From Lishizhenia tianjinensis (GTDB taxonomy: Bacteria; Bacteroidota; Bacteroidia; Flavobacteriales_D; Crocinitomicaceae), in contig CALQIX020000001.1 in the NCBI GenBank assembly GCA_943330745.2, forward strand, positions 86,126 to 150,125: a stretch of DNA of 64,000 bases. Direction: 5' to 3'. Positions 1 to 8,985 of the stretch are shown here, in pieces. Position numbers and translations under genes: made by a program. How positions within the stretch are numbered: the first letter of the stretch is position 1; every line of letters begins with the position of its first letter. The notes under the pieces were generated by a model. It was not told the DNA's origin. It did no database searches and was given only the letters and a program-made list of their open reading frames with translations.

Positions 1-1
1 T

Positions 2-709
2 ATAAATATGGCATGGAATCCTTATTTCAACTGGGATGGGTCCATGGGTAATATAGAACGGCAATCTATGGAACCCATTCGGCATCATGATGAAATGGAT
101 TTTAATTTAGATTCAGCAGTTGCGCGATTAAGTTCCGATAAAAAATACGCTGCATTATTTCGTGAGGTTTGGGGAGTTGATCAAATCACCGTTCGACGAA
201 TGATCCAATCTTTAGCGATGTTCACGGCAAACTTGGTTTCAAGCAATTCAATCTATGATAAGGTGATGCGTAAGGAAGCCGGTTATTCATTTACTACACA
301 ACAAGAAAATGGATATCGATTATTCAAAAAAGAATGTGCCTCTTGCCACAAAGAACCTTTATTCACAAACTATAAATTAAAAAGTAACGGATTACCAATG
401 GATCCTTTCCTAAAGGATTATGGTAGAGCGGAATTTAGTGAGTCTTACAAGGATTCCTTTCTTTTCAAAGTCCCAACCCTAAGAAATATTGAATTCACCT
501 TTCCATATATGCACGACGGAAGATTTAAAAAATTGAAAGATGTTCTGAATCATTATGCGAATTTGGATCCTAAAACTAACCATTTGAGCAAAGAGCTAAA
601 AAAGATAAAGAAACTTTCTTCGAACGAACAAAAAGATATAATCGCATTCTTATATACATTAACGGATAAAGAATTCTTATATAATCCGCGATATCAATTT
701 CCTAGGTAA
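2..709 (+). CDS. Cytochrome c peroxidase / MauG family, C-terminal part (5' end outside window)
   Basis: This is the C-terminal part of a di-heme cytochrome c peroxidase, a periplasmic enzyme that reduces peroxide or oxidises a partner protein. The frame is open to the first bases of the window, so the ATG at position 8 is probably internal. Counting from that ATG, a heme-binding CASCH motif lies at residues 110-114, and FPYMHDGRFKKL near residue 165 supplies the usual axial methionine region. The stretch with NWDGS and HHDEM matches the linker between the two heme domains. The N-terminal heme motif is expected upstream of the window. The gene converges on the EnvC-like gene with no space between stop codons. 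Confidence 0.85.
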   Translation: MNMAWNPYFNWDGSMGNIERQSMEPIRHHDEMDFNLDSAVARLSSDKKYAALFREVWGVDQITVRRMIQSLAMFTANLVSSNSIYDKVMRKEAGYSFTTQQENGYRLFKKECASCHKEPLFTNYKLKSNGLPMDPFLKDYGRAEFSESYKDSFLFKVPTLRNIEFTFPYMHDGRFKKLKDVLNHYANLDPKTNHLSKELKKIKKLSSNEQKDIIAFLYTLTDKEFLYNPRYQFPR

Positions 710-2008
710 TTATCGACTTAACCAAAGCGAAGGATTGAGGCATTGAATGCTTCCACCACTCACCATGTGAATTTCAAAATGAACGATTGACATAGAACCC
801 GATTCATGTGTTAATAAGGCCCCAATGGATTGTTTCGTGCTTACTTTTGAGCCCACATTTACATACGTATCTTTCAAGTTACTGTATACCGTCCTATAAT
901 TACCATGTTTAATAATCACAACCTTACCAGCACCTGGAATTGTTAACACGCTTGTAACTTCTCCTTCAAAAACAGCCCGAACACTTGCATTTTTCGCAGT
1001 ACTGATATCCACTCCATTATTATTCGTGAAAACATTTTTAATGGTAGGGTGAGGATTTGTACCAAATTTCTCAGTAATCGTTCCACTTCCAACAGGAAAA
1101 GGCAATCTACCTTTGTTTCCTGAGAAATTAGCGCCCAAGGAGTTGGTCTCAGGAGTTTCAGAATACGTTACAACCTGTTCTTTTATTGCAGCAGTATTCG
1201 ACTTTTTCTTAGCTGCAGTTGATTCTTTTTTTGATTGTTTTTGTGATGTTGACTTTTTCTTTTTGGGTTGCTGCGATTTTTTTAACTCATCTTGGATTGC
1301 AGCATTAATTTTCGATTTTAATACTTGTTTCTCCTTTTCATCCTTTTCCAAGTTACCGCGCAGTGTTGCTTCCTCATTTTTCAATTTCTGATACAAACTT
1401 TCCTTAAGTGCTTTATCTTGTTCAATCAATGCTTTTTCAGAAATTTTCTCATTCAAGGCTTGTTCTTTGATGGTTTTTTCTGAACTAATTAATGCAAATT
1501 CACCTTGAATGATTTGCTGATTTTTTGTTAGAAGTTGAAATTGTGTTTTTTCAATTTCCTTCATTTTTTCAATGTAATTATTTCTTTGTAATGCCTCAGT
1601 GTAGTTTTTGGCAGAAAACACATACATTAATTTGCCCAATTTATTACGATTCTTGTAGGCATGTAGAATCATTTGACGAAATTGTTTTTTTAATATTTGT
1701 TGACGTGATTTTATATGCTTTATATCATTCGCCTTACCAATCATGTCCATTTCGGCATTTCGTACTTGCTCATCAAAATTTCGGACAAGCATTTCACGGG
1801 TTGCGATTTGAGCATCTACCAATTCTAATTCTTGCAAAGAAGATTGCGCTTTTGTTTTTGTTTTATCGAGTAAACTCTTGGTGTTTTTTATCCGTTTCTC
1901 AATTTTTACTTGATCCTTCTTTAGTTTTTCACTTTTCGATTGTGCGAAAAGAATGGATGTAAAAAAACAACAATAGAATAGTAGAAAAAATTTAGTTACA
2001 CTTCTCAT
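710..2008 (-). CDS. EnvC-like murein hydrolase activator (degenerate M23/LytM domain)
   Basis: This is a periplasmic coiled-coil protein with a C-terminal LytM (M23) domain, most like EnvC, which activates cell-wall amidases at division. I start at the ATG giving MRSVTKFFLLFYC, a good signal peptide, rather than an upstream in-frame start. A long Lys/Glu-rich coiled coil fills roughly residues 25-230, followed by a Lys/Ser/Gln linker and the LytM domain over the last 120 residues. The first zinc-ligand motif reads NNGVD instead of HxGxD and the HxH motif reads IVH, so zinc binding and hydrolysis are probably lost. The start overlaps the preceding DUF4292 gene by 17 nt, suggesting coupling. 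It is the last gene of the clpP-led operon. Confidence 0.85.
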   Translation of the reverse strand: MRSVTKFFLLFYCCFFTSILFAQSKSEKLKKDQVKIEKRIKNTKSLLDKTKTKAQSSLQELELVDAQIATREMLVRNFDEQVRNAEMDMIGKANDIKHIKSRQQILKKQFRQMILHAYKNRNKLGKLMYVFSAKNYTEALQRNNYIEKMKEIEKTQFQLLTKNQQIIQGEFALISSEKTIKEQALNEKISEKALIEQDKALKESLYQKLKNEEATLRGNLEKDEKEKQVLKSKINAAIQDELKKSQQPKKKKSTSQKQSKKESTAAKKKSNTAAIKEQVVTYSETPETNSLGANFSGNKGRLPFPVGSGTITEKFGTNPHPTIKNVFTNNNGVDISTAKNASVRAVFEGEVTSVLTIPGAGKVVIIKHGNYRTVYSNLKDTYVNVGSKVSTKQSIGALLTHESGSMSIVHFEIHMVSGGSIQCLNPSLWLSR

Positions 2009-2789
2009 AATTCTCTGGAATTTCAAATTCAATTTTTTCAGGAACATTGATTTCAACAGCATTGTATTTCAGCTGAACATCAATCAATGCCACTCCTCTT
2101 TGAATAGAAATAGTAACCAATGAAGGAACACGAAACGAAGAAACATCTTGAGATTCTTCACACTTCCATTTTACTGAAATAGAATCGGATGGAATTTGAA
2201 TATTCATTTGTTTCATATACGTTAGCGAATCATCAAAAGTATACACTATATCAACCCATTTAGGTGTTTCATTAGACATACGCATGTTTCCAGAATAAGT
2301 TACTTGATTATTTCCCACTGAATCAGTTAGAAAAGACAAATCGGATTTATTCAACTTCGGGAAATACACAGGTAATCCTAATAGAAACTCCTCTAAATCA
2401 CGCAATTCTAATTCAACACCTAATAAACCAGAAAGAAGTTCAGAATTTCCCTCGCTGTAACATTTGGAGAATCTATTTAATAAAACGCCTCTTGAATTTG
2501 TGATATGTATCGTTGCTGCTTGAATTCCCATGTAATTAGCATTTGCAAAAACCAGAGAATCTTTTTTAACCCTTGTTGATAAACGCATATCTGCATTAAA
2601 ATCAGGATTTGACGCGTTCATTTGAATCCCAATTTTTGAGTAAAAAAAATCAGGTCTATGTAGAGATAAATTTTTGATTTGACTACTAACAAATGTTGTG
2701 TCAATTGTAAAATTCTGTTTTTGACAAAGAATAGTCAACTTCATAAAAACGAATGCGCCAAACAGGAAAACTCTAATAATTTGGCTCAT
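1992..2789 (-). CDS. DUF4292 family exported protein
   Basis: This is probably an outer-membrane or periplasmic protein of the DUF4292 family, which in Bacteroidota commonly sits between a TPR protein gene and an EnvC-like gene, as here. The product has an N-terminal hydrophobic segment followed by a beta-rich body with alternating polar and hydrophobic residues. The family resembles LolA/LolB-type lipoprotein carriers in fold; that resemblance is background knowledge, not visible here. I prefer the start MSQIIRVFLFG, which overlaps the TPR gene by 17 nt. An ATG 18 nt further upstream is also possible. Function is unknown; the context suggests envelope biogenesis. Confidence 0.75.
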   Translation of the reverse strand: MSQIIRVFLFGAFVFMKLTILCQKQNFTIDTTFVSSQIKNLSLHRPDFFYSKIGIQMNASNPDFNADMRLSTRVKKDSLVFANANYMGIQAATIHITNSRGVLLNRFSKCYSEGNSELLSGLLGVELELRDLEEFLLGLPVYFPKLNKSDLSFLTDSVGNNQVTYSGNMRMSNETPKWVDIVYTFDDSLTYMKQMNIQIPSDSISVKWKCEESQDVSSFRVPSLVTISIQRGVALIDVQLKYNAVEINVPEKIEFEIPENYEKCN

Positions 2790-4467
2790 AATATTCTGTT
2801 TTTTCAATTTTTAGATTAAGCGATTTATTTGTTGAGCCTAGGTCTGCCGCCTTTTTCCAATACGTTAACGCATTTTTTTTATCCCCTGTTTTAAAATAAG
2901 CATCGCCCAAGTGTTCTGTTAACATATTATCCGCTTGCTCTGTGTAAATCGCAAGAAAAATAGCAAGTGCATCTGCATATTTACCATCTTGAAAATAAAC
3001 ATACCCCTGCGTGTCTTTAAATTTTGAACTTGAGTTTAATCCAACTACCTCATTAATTAAACGAGTAGCCAAAGAAAGGTCGTTCTTATAAAAAGCCAAA
3101 CGATATGCGAAATTATTCTTCAAAATTATATTTTTAGGATCTAAATCTAATGCCGCCTCATAATTATCTTTTGCTTTGCCAATTTCCTTCTTCCCAAAAT
3201 AAGCCTCACCCAACTGACCATGAAATTCTGCTAACAACGGATCATTGGGCTTAACAAAGTCTATTCCATTTGTTACTAATTCAATAGCCTCATCGTACTT
3301 TTTTAATTGATTGGAAGCTAATCCTGCCATTAAATATACATTAGCCACAGTTGGAAACAACTCCAAACAGGCCAATGCATTGCTTTGTAATTCAGTGAAA
3401 TTCTTTAATTCATAATCGAGTAATAAAACCTCTTGCCAGATCAAGTACTTGGACTTATCGTATTCTAAGGCCTTCTTATAAGCAAGTAAAGCTTCCTTTT
3501 TCTTGTCAATTCGCTGCAGAAAATCGCCTTTAAACGTATACGATTTTGCATTGTCAGGAAAAACTTCGGTAATGTAATTTACCAAATCTTCCATTATTTC
3601 ATTGGAAGCGTTGACATCAAATAATTGAATGGCCATTTTCATTCGATCATCCAATGCTAAATCACATTTTATTGCCAAAACAAATTCTTGAATACCTTTC
3701 TCACGTTGATTTGATCGAAAATAGTAATCACCTAAAAGCTTGTGTGCGTTTCCATTGCCTGGATCTGCTTTAACGAGCAATTCCATGGTTTGAAATGCTT
3801 TATCATCTTGCTTAGTTTCAAAATAATAATCAATTTCTGTGGCAATTAATCGTGCATCCTTAGGGAATTTTTGTTTCGCTTTTTCAATTGTTAGTAGAGC
3901 CTCTTTTTCATTTTTTACTTTGAGATACAAATAAAACTTTCGGATAGAAATGCTCGTATTAATTCCGATTTCATTCTCGGTTTTTGTCAACATTTCTATA
4001 GCTTCTGAAATTTTTCCTGTGTTTTCAAGTAGGGATGCATATTCAAAAAGCCATTCTGCTTTATTGGGTTGAAGCTTTAAAAGTTGTTTGTATATTTTTG
4101 AAGCATTTTCTTGATCATTCAACTCTTTGTACATGTATGCTAATTCTTGCAAATACCATGTATTTAAGGGATCAAGTTCTGCTGCTTTTTTAGTGGAAAT
4201 TGAAGCGTTTTGCACATCGTTTTTCATCAAATAACATTGTGCTAATGCAAAATGTGGAGCATCTTCCTTTGGAGATAATTGACTTGCCTTATTGAAAAAA
4301 TTAATTGCTTCCTCCAATTGCCCACTCATTTTTGCGCGTAATCCTTGATGAAACTGTTGTATAAATTCTTTATTTTCCGTTGGAAGATTTGAGGATTCCT
4401 TATTGGTAGAAACTACCTTACAAGAGGTCAAAACTAAACCGATTAACACGAATTTAAGAACGTGCAT
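2773..4467 (-). CDS. TPR-repeat lipoprotein
   Basis: The product has an N-terminal lipoprotein signal (MHVLKFVLIGLVLTSCK, lipobox LTSC) followed by tandem tetratricopeptide repeats covering almost all of its ~564 residues. Repeats with the A..LY.....D....A pattern are seen, for example near PHFALAQCYLMKNDVQNA and LLAEFHGQLGEAYFGKKE. It is expected at the inner face of the outer membrane or the periplasmic face of the inner membrane as a protein-interaction scaffold. The start was chosen by the lipoprotein signal, 4 nt after the nucleotidyltransferase stop; the longer open frame only overlaps that gene. The position before DUF4292 and an EnvC-like protein is a recurrent Bacteroidota arrangement. 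The partner is unknown. Confidence 0.85.
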   Translation of the reverse strand: MHVLKFVLIGLVLTSCKVVSTNKESSNLPTENKEFIQQFHQGLRAKMSGQLEEAINFFNKASQLSPKEDAPHFALAQCYLMKNDVQNASISTKKAAELDPLNTWYLQELAYMYKELNDQENASKIYKQLLKLQPNKAEWLFEYASLLENTGKISEAIEMLTKTENEIGINTSISIRKFYLYLKVKNEKEALLTIEKAKQKFPKDARLIATEIDYYFETKQDDKAFQTMELLVKADPGNGNAHKLLGDYYFRSNQREKGIQEFVLAIKCDLALDDRMKMAIQLFDVNASNEIMEDLVNYITEVFPDNAKSYTFKGDFLQRIDKKKEALLAYKKALEYDKSKYLIWQEVLLLDYELKNFTELQSNALACLELFPTVANVYLMAGLASNQLKKYDEAIELVTNGIDFVKPNDPLLAEFHGQLGEAYFGKKEIGKAKDNYEAALDLDPKNIILKNNFAYRLAFYKNDLSLATRLINEVVGLNSSSKFKDTQGYVYFQDGKYADALAIFLAIYTEQADNMLTEHLGDAYFKTGDKKNALTYWKKAADLGSTNKSLNLKIEKTEYYEPNY

Positions 4468-4471
4468 ACAC

Positions 4472-5482
4472 TTAAATATGAATTGTAGAATAATCTCCCA
4501 AGCTAAGATTCGCTTTTTGTCCTTGAACGGTAGCATGTGATCCAATCATAGAATCTTTAAGTATTGAATCCAAAATTGATGAATTATTTTGAATAATAGA
4601 GTTTCGCACTACGCTATTTCTCACCTTTGACCCAGCTCCTAATGAAACATGTGGACCAACTACTGAATTTTCTATCACCACTCCTTCCCCGATGAAACAA
4701 GGCGGTATAATAGTAGCGTTCAATACCTTAACATCATCATGAACTAGATTCCTATTTTTCGCCCAATCGTATTCCAAAACACGCTGATTCGTATGAACCG
4801 TTACCTCTTTATTGCCACAGTCTAACCATTCGGATACAGTTCCTGGTTTCAATTTAAAACCTGCTTCCGTTAACCTCCGCATCGCATCGGGAAGTTGGTA
4901 TTCCCCTCCTTTCATTACTTGGTTATCAATCAAGTAATTCAATTCTTGTTTCAAGCGATTTCCATCTTTGAAATAATAAATTCCGATCATGGCCAAATCT
5001 GAAACAAATTCTTTTGGTTTTTCTACAAAATCGATAATATTGCCCTCCACATCCAATTGAACAACACCGAATGCACTTGGATCTTCGATTTGATTCACCC
5101 ATAAAATACCATCTACCGTAGGGTCCAATTTAAAATCGGCTTGAAACAAGGTATCGGCAAAGGCAATAACTACAGGACCTTCCAAGGCGGATTCAGCGCA
5201 CAAAACCGCATGGGCAGTACCTAAAGGTTCATGTTGGTAATGAATGGTTCCTTTTGCGCCCAAACTAGCTGCAACAGCAATGAGTTCATTTTCAACTTGT
5301 GTTCCAAAATCACCGATAATAAAAGCGATTTCATCGATAGGATCGGTACAAACTTCCGCTATATCCTCGACTAATCTATGTACAATTGGTTTACCTCCAA
5401 CTGGCACAAGGGGTTTTGGAATTGTCAATGTATGAGGACGTAATCTACTTCCTCTTCCTGCCATCGGCACAATAATTTTCAT
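4472..5482 (-). CDS. Sugar-phosphate nucleotidyltransferase (glucose-1-phosphate nucleotidyltransferase-like)
   Basis: This is a cytoplasmic NTP transferase that joins a nucleoside monophosphate to a sugar 1-phosphate. The N-terminal Rossmann-like domain (residues 1-235) opens with the signature GRGSRLRPHT...PKPLVPVGG. Further family features are FADTLF near residue 108 and VEKPKEF near 150. The last ~95 residues show hexapeptide periodicity typical of a left-handed beta helix (IENSVVGPHVSLGAGSKV). The sugar and nucleotide cannot be fixed from sequence: glucose-1-phosphate thymidylyl- or uridylyltransferase and mannose-1-phosphate guanylyltransferase relatives are all possible. It lies 19 nt after dut in the clpP operon. 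Confidence 0.85.
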   Translation of the reverse strand: MKIIVPMAGRGSRLRPHTLTIPKPLVPVGGKPIVHRLVEDIAEVCTDPIDEIAFIIGDFGTQVENELIAVAASLGAKGTIHYQHEPLGTAHAVLCAESALEGPVVIAFADTLFQADFKLDPTVDGILWVNQIEDPSAFGVVQLDVEGNIIDFVEKPKEFVSDLAMIGIYYFKDGNRLKQELNYLIDNQVMKGGEYQLPDAMRRLTEAGFKLKPGTVSEWLDCGNKEVTVHTNQRVLEYDWAKNRNLVHDDVKVLNATIIPPCFIGEGVVIENSVVGPHVSLGAGSKVRNSVVRNSIIQNNSSILDSILKDSMIGSHATVQGQKANLSLGDYSTIHI

Positions 5483-5501
5483 AGCATTAAATATTATTCA
5501 A

Positions 5502-5939
5502 TTAACTTTTATTTCCTGTACTACCAAAACCACCCGTTCCTCTATCCGTGTTGGATAAATTTTCAGTAACTGACCATTCAGCTTGTTCAACCCGAGCAAA
5601 AACCAATTGTGCGATTCTCTCTCCAGGTTCAATAACAACACTTTCAGCCGATAAATTGACCAAAATCACGCCAACTTCTCCCCGGTAATCGGCATCAATT
5701 GTTCCAGGTGAATTTAAAACGGTAATTCCTTTTTTCAGTGCAAGTCCACTTCTTGGCCTTACTTGACATTCATACCCATCAGGAATTTCCATGTATAAGC
5801 CAGTCGGAAACAATCTACGTTCCATCGGTTTTAACTCAACTGAAGTCTCCATATTCGCTCTGATATCCATTCCTGCAGACAAACTTGTTTCGTATTTAGG
5901 TAATTCGAATGCCGAATGAAATTTAACTTTTACCTGCAT
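5502..5939 (-). CDS. dut: dUTP diphosphatase
   Basis: This enzyme hydrolyses dUTP to dUMP and diphosphate, keeping uracil out of DNA and supplying dTMP synthesis. All five trimeric dUTPase motifs are visible in order: AGMDIRA (22-28), [27 protein letters not shown] with the catalytic Asp, GERIAQLV, and the glycine-rich C-terminal [10 protein letters not shown] that closes over the active site. The length of 145 residues is normal. It sits 9 nt downstream of clpX, so it is almost certainly co-transcribed with the protease genes. Confidence 0.97.
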   Translation of the reverse strand: MQVKVKFHSAFELPKYETSLSAGMDIRANMETSVELKPMERRLFPTGLYMEIPDGYECQVRPRSGLALKKGITVLNSPGTIDADYRGEVGVILVNLSAESVVIEPGERIAQLVFARVEQAEWSVTENLSNTDRGTGGFGSTGNKS

Positions 5940-5948
5940 AAATTAAAT

Positions 5949-7193
5949 TTAAGAAACTGCTTTTAAAATGGAAAATTTAGATTTAGAAAATTGATCCTCA
6001 GCAAATTGACGCGTAAGCCTATATGATTTTTTACCCGATGTTGGAAGGTTAAACATAGCATCTGTTAAAATTGCTTCACATATCGAACGGAGACCACGAG
6101 CACCCAATTTGAATTCCACAGCTTTTGTTACAATAAAATCCAACGCATCATTATCAAATGTAAGTTTAACATCATCTAAATCAAATAGCTTCGTGTATTG
6201 TTTAGTCAATGCATTCTTTGGTTCAGTTAATATTCGACGCAAACTAATTTCATCAAGTGGCTCCAAATAACTTAAAACTGGAAAACGTCCAATGAGCTCT
6301 GGAATTAAACCAAAACTTTTTATATCGGTTGGATTTATGTATCGCAATAACGAATCTTGTTCAATACGTTGAGATTGATCCGAAGAAAATCCAATTGTTT
6401 GTTTGTTGACCCTTCCCGCAATGATTTTTTCAATTCCATCAAAAGCGCCACCACAAATAAACAAAATATTGCGCGTGTCAATTTGAACCATTTTTTGTTC
6501 TGGATGCTTACGGCCTCCTTGAGGTGGAACACTAGAAACAGTACCTTCTAATAATTTTAACAAAGCTTGTTGCACCCCTTCACCTGAAACATCACGTGTG
6601 ATTGAAGGATTATCCCCTTTTCTCGCGATCTTATCTACCTCATCGATAAAAACAATACCCCGTTGTGCATTTTCCACATTAAAATCTGCTGATTGTAAAA
6701 GACGAGATAAAATACTTTCAACATCCTCTCCCACATACCCGGCTTCTGTTAAAACCGTTGCATCAGCGATACAAAAAGGAACATTGAGCAATTTAGCAAT
6801 TGTTTTTGCCAATAACGTTTTTCCCGTTCCCGTTCTACCAACTAACATAATATTGGATTTTTCAATCTCTACCTCCTCCGCTTTTGAAGGATTATTTATT
6901 CGCTTGTAATGATTATAGACGGCAACAGCCAAAACACGTTTCGCTTCTTCTTGACCAATTACATATTCATCCAAGAAAGTTTTGATTTCAAGTGGTTTCT
7001 TCACTTGAAAACCACTACCAGAATTGGTTTTAATATCTTTATCACCCTGCTTATACGTAAATTCATCACGAATAATTCGTTCCGCTTGAATTGCACAAGA
7101 ATCGCAAATGTGTCCTGTAACACCTGCAATCAACATGCCCACTTGAGACCTATTTGAGCCACAAAATGAGCAGTTGGCTTCTTTTTTAGCCAT
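5949..7193 (-). CDS. clpX: ATP-dependent Clp protease ATP-binding subunit ClpX
   Basis: This is a AAA+ unfoldase that recognises tagged proteins and feeds them into ClpP. The N-terminal zinc-binding domain has paired cysteines (C8, C11, C30, C33). Walker A reads GRTGTGKT (most ClpX have Pro in the second position), the pore loop GYVGEDVE follows, and Walker B is FIDEVDK. A sensor-2 region with LGARGLRSI lies near the C-terminus. The length of 414 residues is full size. The gene follows clpP by 17 nt, the standard arrangement for the ClpXP pair. Confidence 0.98.
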   Translation of the reverse strand: MAKKEANCSFCGSNRSQVGMLIAGVTGHICDSCAIQAERIIRDEFTYKQGDKDIKTNSGSGFQVKKPLEIKTFLDEYVIGQEEAKRVLAVAVYNHYKRINNPSKAEEVEIEKSNIMLVGRTGTGKTLLAKTIAKLLNVPFCIADATVLTEAGYVGEDVESILSRLLQSADFNVENAQRGIVFIDEVDKIARKGDNPSITRDVSGEGVQQALLKLLEGTVSSVPPQGGRKHPEQKMVQIDTRNILFICGGAFDGIEKIIAGRVNKQTIGFSSDQSQRIEQDSLLRYINPTDIKSFGLIPELIGRFPVLSYLEPLDEISLRRILTEPKNALTKQYTKLFDLDDVKLTFDNDALDFIVTKAVEFKLGARGLRSICEAILTDAMFNLPTSGKKSYRLTRQFAEDQFSKSKFSILKAVS

Positions 7194-7210
7194 TGAAAAA
7201 TGAATTTAAA

Positions 7211-7879
7211 TTATTTCGGATTACGTAATAAAATTTCATCGACCATTCCGTAGTCTTTTGCTTCTTCCGAAGTCATCCAATAATCACGATCTGAATCCGC
7301 CCAAACTTTTTCATAATCTTGTTTACTGTGATGGGCTATAATATCATATAATTCTTTTTTCAATTTTTGAATCTCACGTGCAGTAATTTCGATATCTGAA
7401 GCTTGACCTTGTGCTCCTCCTAGAGGTTGGTGAATCATCACACGAGAATGTTTCAAAGCAGAACGTTTGCCATCAGCACCTGCACACAACAATACAGCTC
7501 CCATGGAAGCAGCCATTCCGGTACAAATCGTAGCTACATCCGGTCTAATGTATTGCATGGTATCATAAATTCCCAAACCAGCATAAACTGATCCACCAGG
7601 AGAATTTAAATAAATTTGGATGTCTTTTTTCGCATCAGCTGATTCCAAAAACAATAATTGTGCATTGATAATATTGGCTACCTGATCATTGATACCAGTT
7701 CCTAAGAAAATAATACGATCCATCATTAATCGAGAGAAAACATCCATTTGCGTCATATTCAATGATCTTTCTTCAATGATATATGGAGTTAGGGAAGATT
7801 CAATGTAATGTTCAACATGCATACTGCTAAGGCCCATGTGTTTGGTAGCGTATTTTCTAAATTCGTTATAATCCGTCAT
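7211..7879 (-). CDS. clpP: ATP-dependent Clp protease proteolytic subunit ClpP
   Basis: This is the serine peptidase core of ClpXP. The catalytic serine lies in TGMAASMGA, the histidine in SRVMIHQPLGG and the aspartate in the DRDYWM segment, all at normal spacing. LNSPGGSVYAGLGIYD is the family substrate-binding strand and loop. The protein is 222 residues with a short N-terminal extension before the conserved core. It is the first gene of a seven-gene minus-strand operon that continues through clpX and dut to the EnvC-like gene. The upstream region holds an imperfect palindrome described separately. Confidence 0.97.
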   Translation of the reverse strand: MTDYNEFRKYATKHMGLSSMHVEHYIESSLTPYIIEERSLNMTQMDVFSRLMMDRIIFLGTGINDQVANIINAQLLFLESADAKKDIQIYLNSPGGSVYAGLGIYDTMQYIRPDVATICTGMAASMGAVLLCAGADGKRSALKHSRVMIHQPLGGAQGQASDIEITAREIQKLKKELYDIIAHHSKQDYEKVWADSDRDYWMTSEEAKDYGMVDEILLRNPK

Positions 7880-7912
7880 AAGAGTGAGTTTTTCAATTTA
7901 AGCCTTAAAGGT

Positions 7913-7939
7913 AATGAAAGAAATCATTTCTCTTTCATT
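7913..7939. promoter_or_regulatory. Imperfect palindrome upstream of clpP
   Basis: The arms AATGAAAG and CTTTCATT are perfect 8-nt inverted repeats. Inside them, AAAT/ATTT extends the symmetry with a 2-nt offset. On the minus strand the element sits immediately upstream of TACCTTTA, which resembles the Bacteroidota -7 element TAnnTTTG, and about 35 nt before the clpP start codon. That position suits a repressor or activator site for the clpP operon. No binding protein is suggested by the sequence, and no good -33 element is seen. Confidence 0.35.
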
Positions 7940-7998
7940 CCTGTCAAATTTCATCTTATTTTTCACACTAATTATCTTTTGATTAGTTTTGAACCTGA

Positions 7999-8940
7999 AT
8001 GAATTTATCTGAGGTTCACGAAAAAAAAATTCTGATTTCATGCTTAAATTGGGGCATGGGTCATGTTTCACGGTGCATTGGACTGATTCAAAAATTGGAA
8101 AAGCAAAAGAATACCTGTGTTGTTGCAGGAAATGAAGTTCAACTTACAGTTTTTAAAACTTATTTCCCTGATATTCAAACAATTAAACACGATGAATACC
8201 CCTTTAATTTCTCGAATGAAATCTCTTTTTTTCAATCATTATGGAACCAAAAAAACAAAATACTTCAATTTATTCGTGCAGAAAAAGCGTTTGCCCAAAA
8301 AATCGTCGTTGAAAATAAAATAGACCTAGTTATTTCAGACCATCGTTATGGTTTTGTAACAAAGGCTTGTCCTTGCATTTTTCTCACTCACCAATTAAAT
8401 CCTAAATTGAAAGGACTAAGTAAACTATTCATTTTTTTTCACAATTATTGGATGAGACAATTTGATTTCACCTGGGTTGTAGATGACCCAAGCATTAATT
8501 TAGCTGGAGATTTATCCAAATCAAGTAAGCGCACATGTACCTATTACATTGGATTATTATCGCGATTTGAAAATAAACCAAATAATTCTATTCTAAAAAA
8601 ACCAAATTCCTTATTGCTCCTGAGCGGACCTGGCGTGCACCATGATTTTTTATTCAAGTCCTTTATTTCGAATTGCCCAGAAAACCAACGAAAAATTATT
8701 TTAGGTAGCCCAAAAGCAATTAATTCACTTCAAGTAGAAAATCAAACTATAGAAAAGATAGGAACCAATGACTGGAGAATTATCGATAACTATTTATTGG
8801 AATCCGCCAATGTTTATTCGTTCTCAGGTTATTCGACGCTTATGGATCTTTACTTTCTGAAGTGCCAAAAACACTTGATTCCTTGCCCTAACCAGTGGGA
8901 ACAAATCTATTTATCTGAAATACACGAAGACATTTCATGA
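7999..8940 (+). CDS. GT-B type glycosyltransferase (MurG/UGT-like)
   Basis: This is a predicted cytoplasmic glycosyltransferase. The N-terminus contains LNWGMGHVSRCIGLI, the glycine-rich loop typical of MurG and UDP-glucuronosyltransferase-like enzymes that work from nucleotide sugars. SDHRYGF near residue 113 and a short C-terminal region with LIPCPNQWEQ match the family, in which the latter is usually P.P.Q.EQ. The protein is 313 residues with only a short tail after that motif. The acceptor is unknown. It is divergent from clpP and unlinked to a glycan cluster. Confidence 0.7.
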   Translation: MNLSEVHEKKILISCLNWGMGHVSRCIGLIQKLEKQKNTCVVAGNEVQLTVFKTYFPDIQTIKHDEYPFNFSNEISFFQSLWNQKNKILQFIRAEKAFAQKIVVENKIDLVISDHRYGFVTKACPCIFLTHQLNPKLKGLSKLFIFFHNYWMRQFDFTWVVDDPSINLAGDLSKSSKRTCTYYIGLLSRFENKPNNSILKKPNSLLLLSGPGVHHDFLFKSFISNCPENQRKIILGSPKAINSLQVENQTIEKIGTNDWRIIDNYLLESANVYSFSGYSTLMDLYFLKCQKHLIPCPNQWEQIYLSEIHEDIS

Positions 8941-8985
8941 TGCAAATTTTCGCATTTAACTCTTTTAGTTTAATTTCGTGATTCC

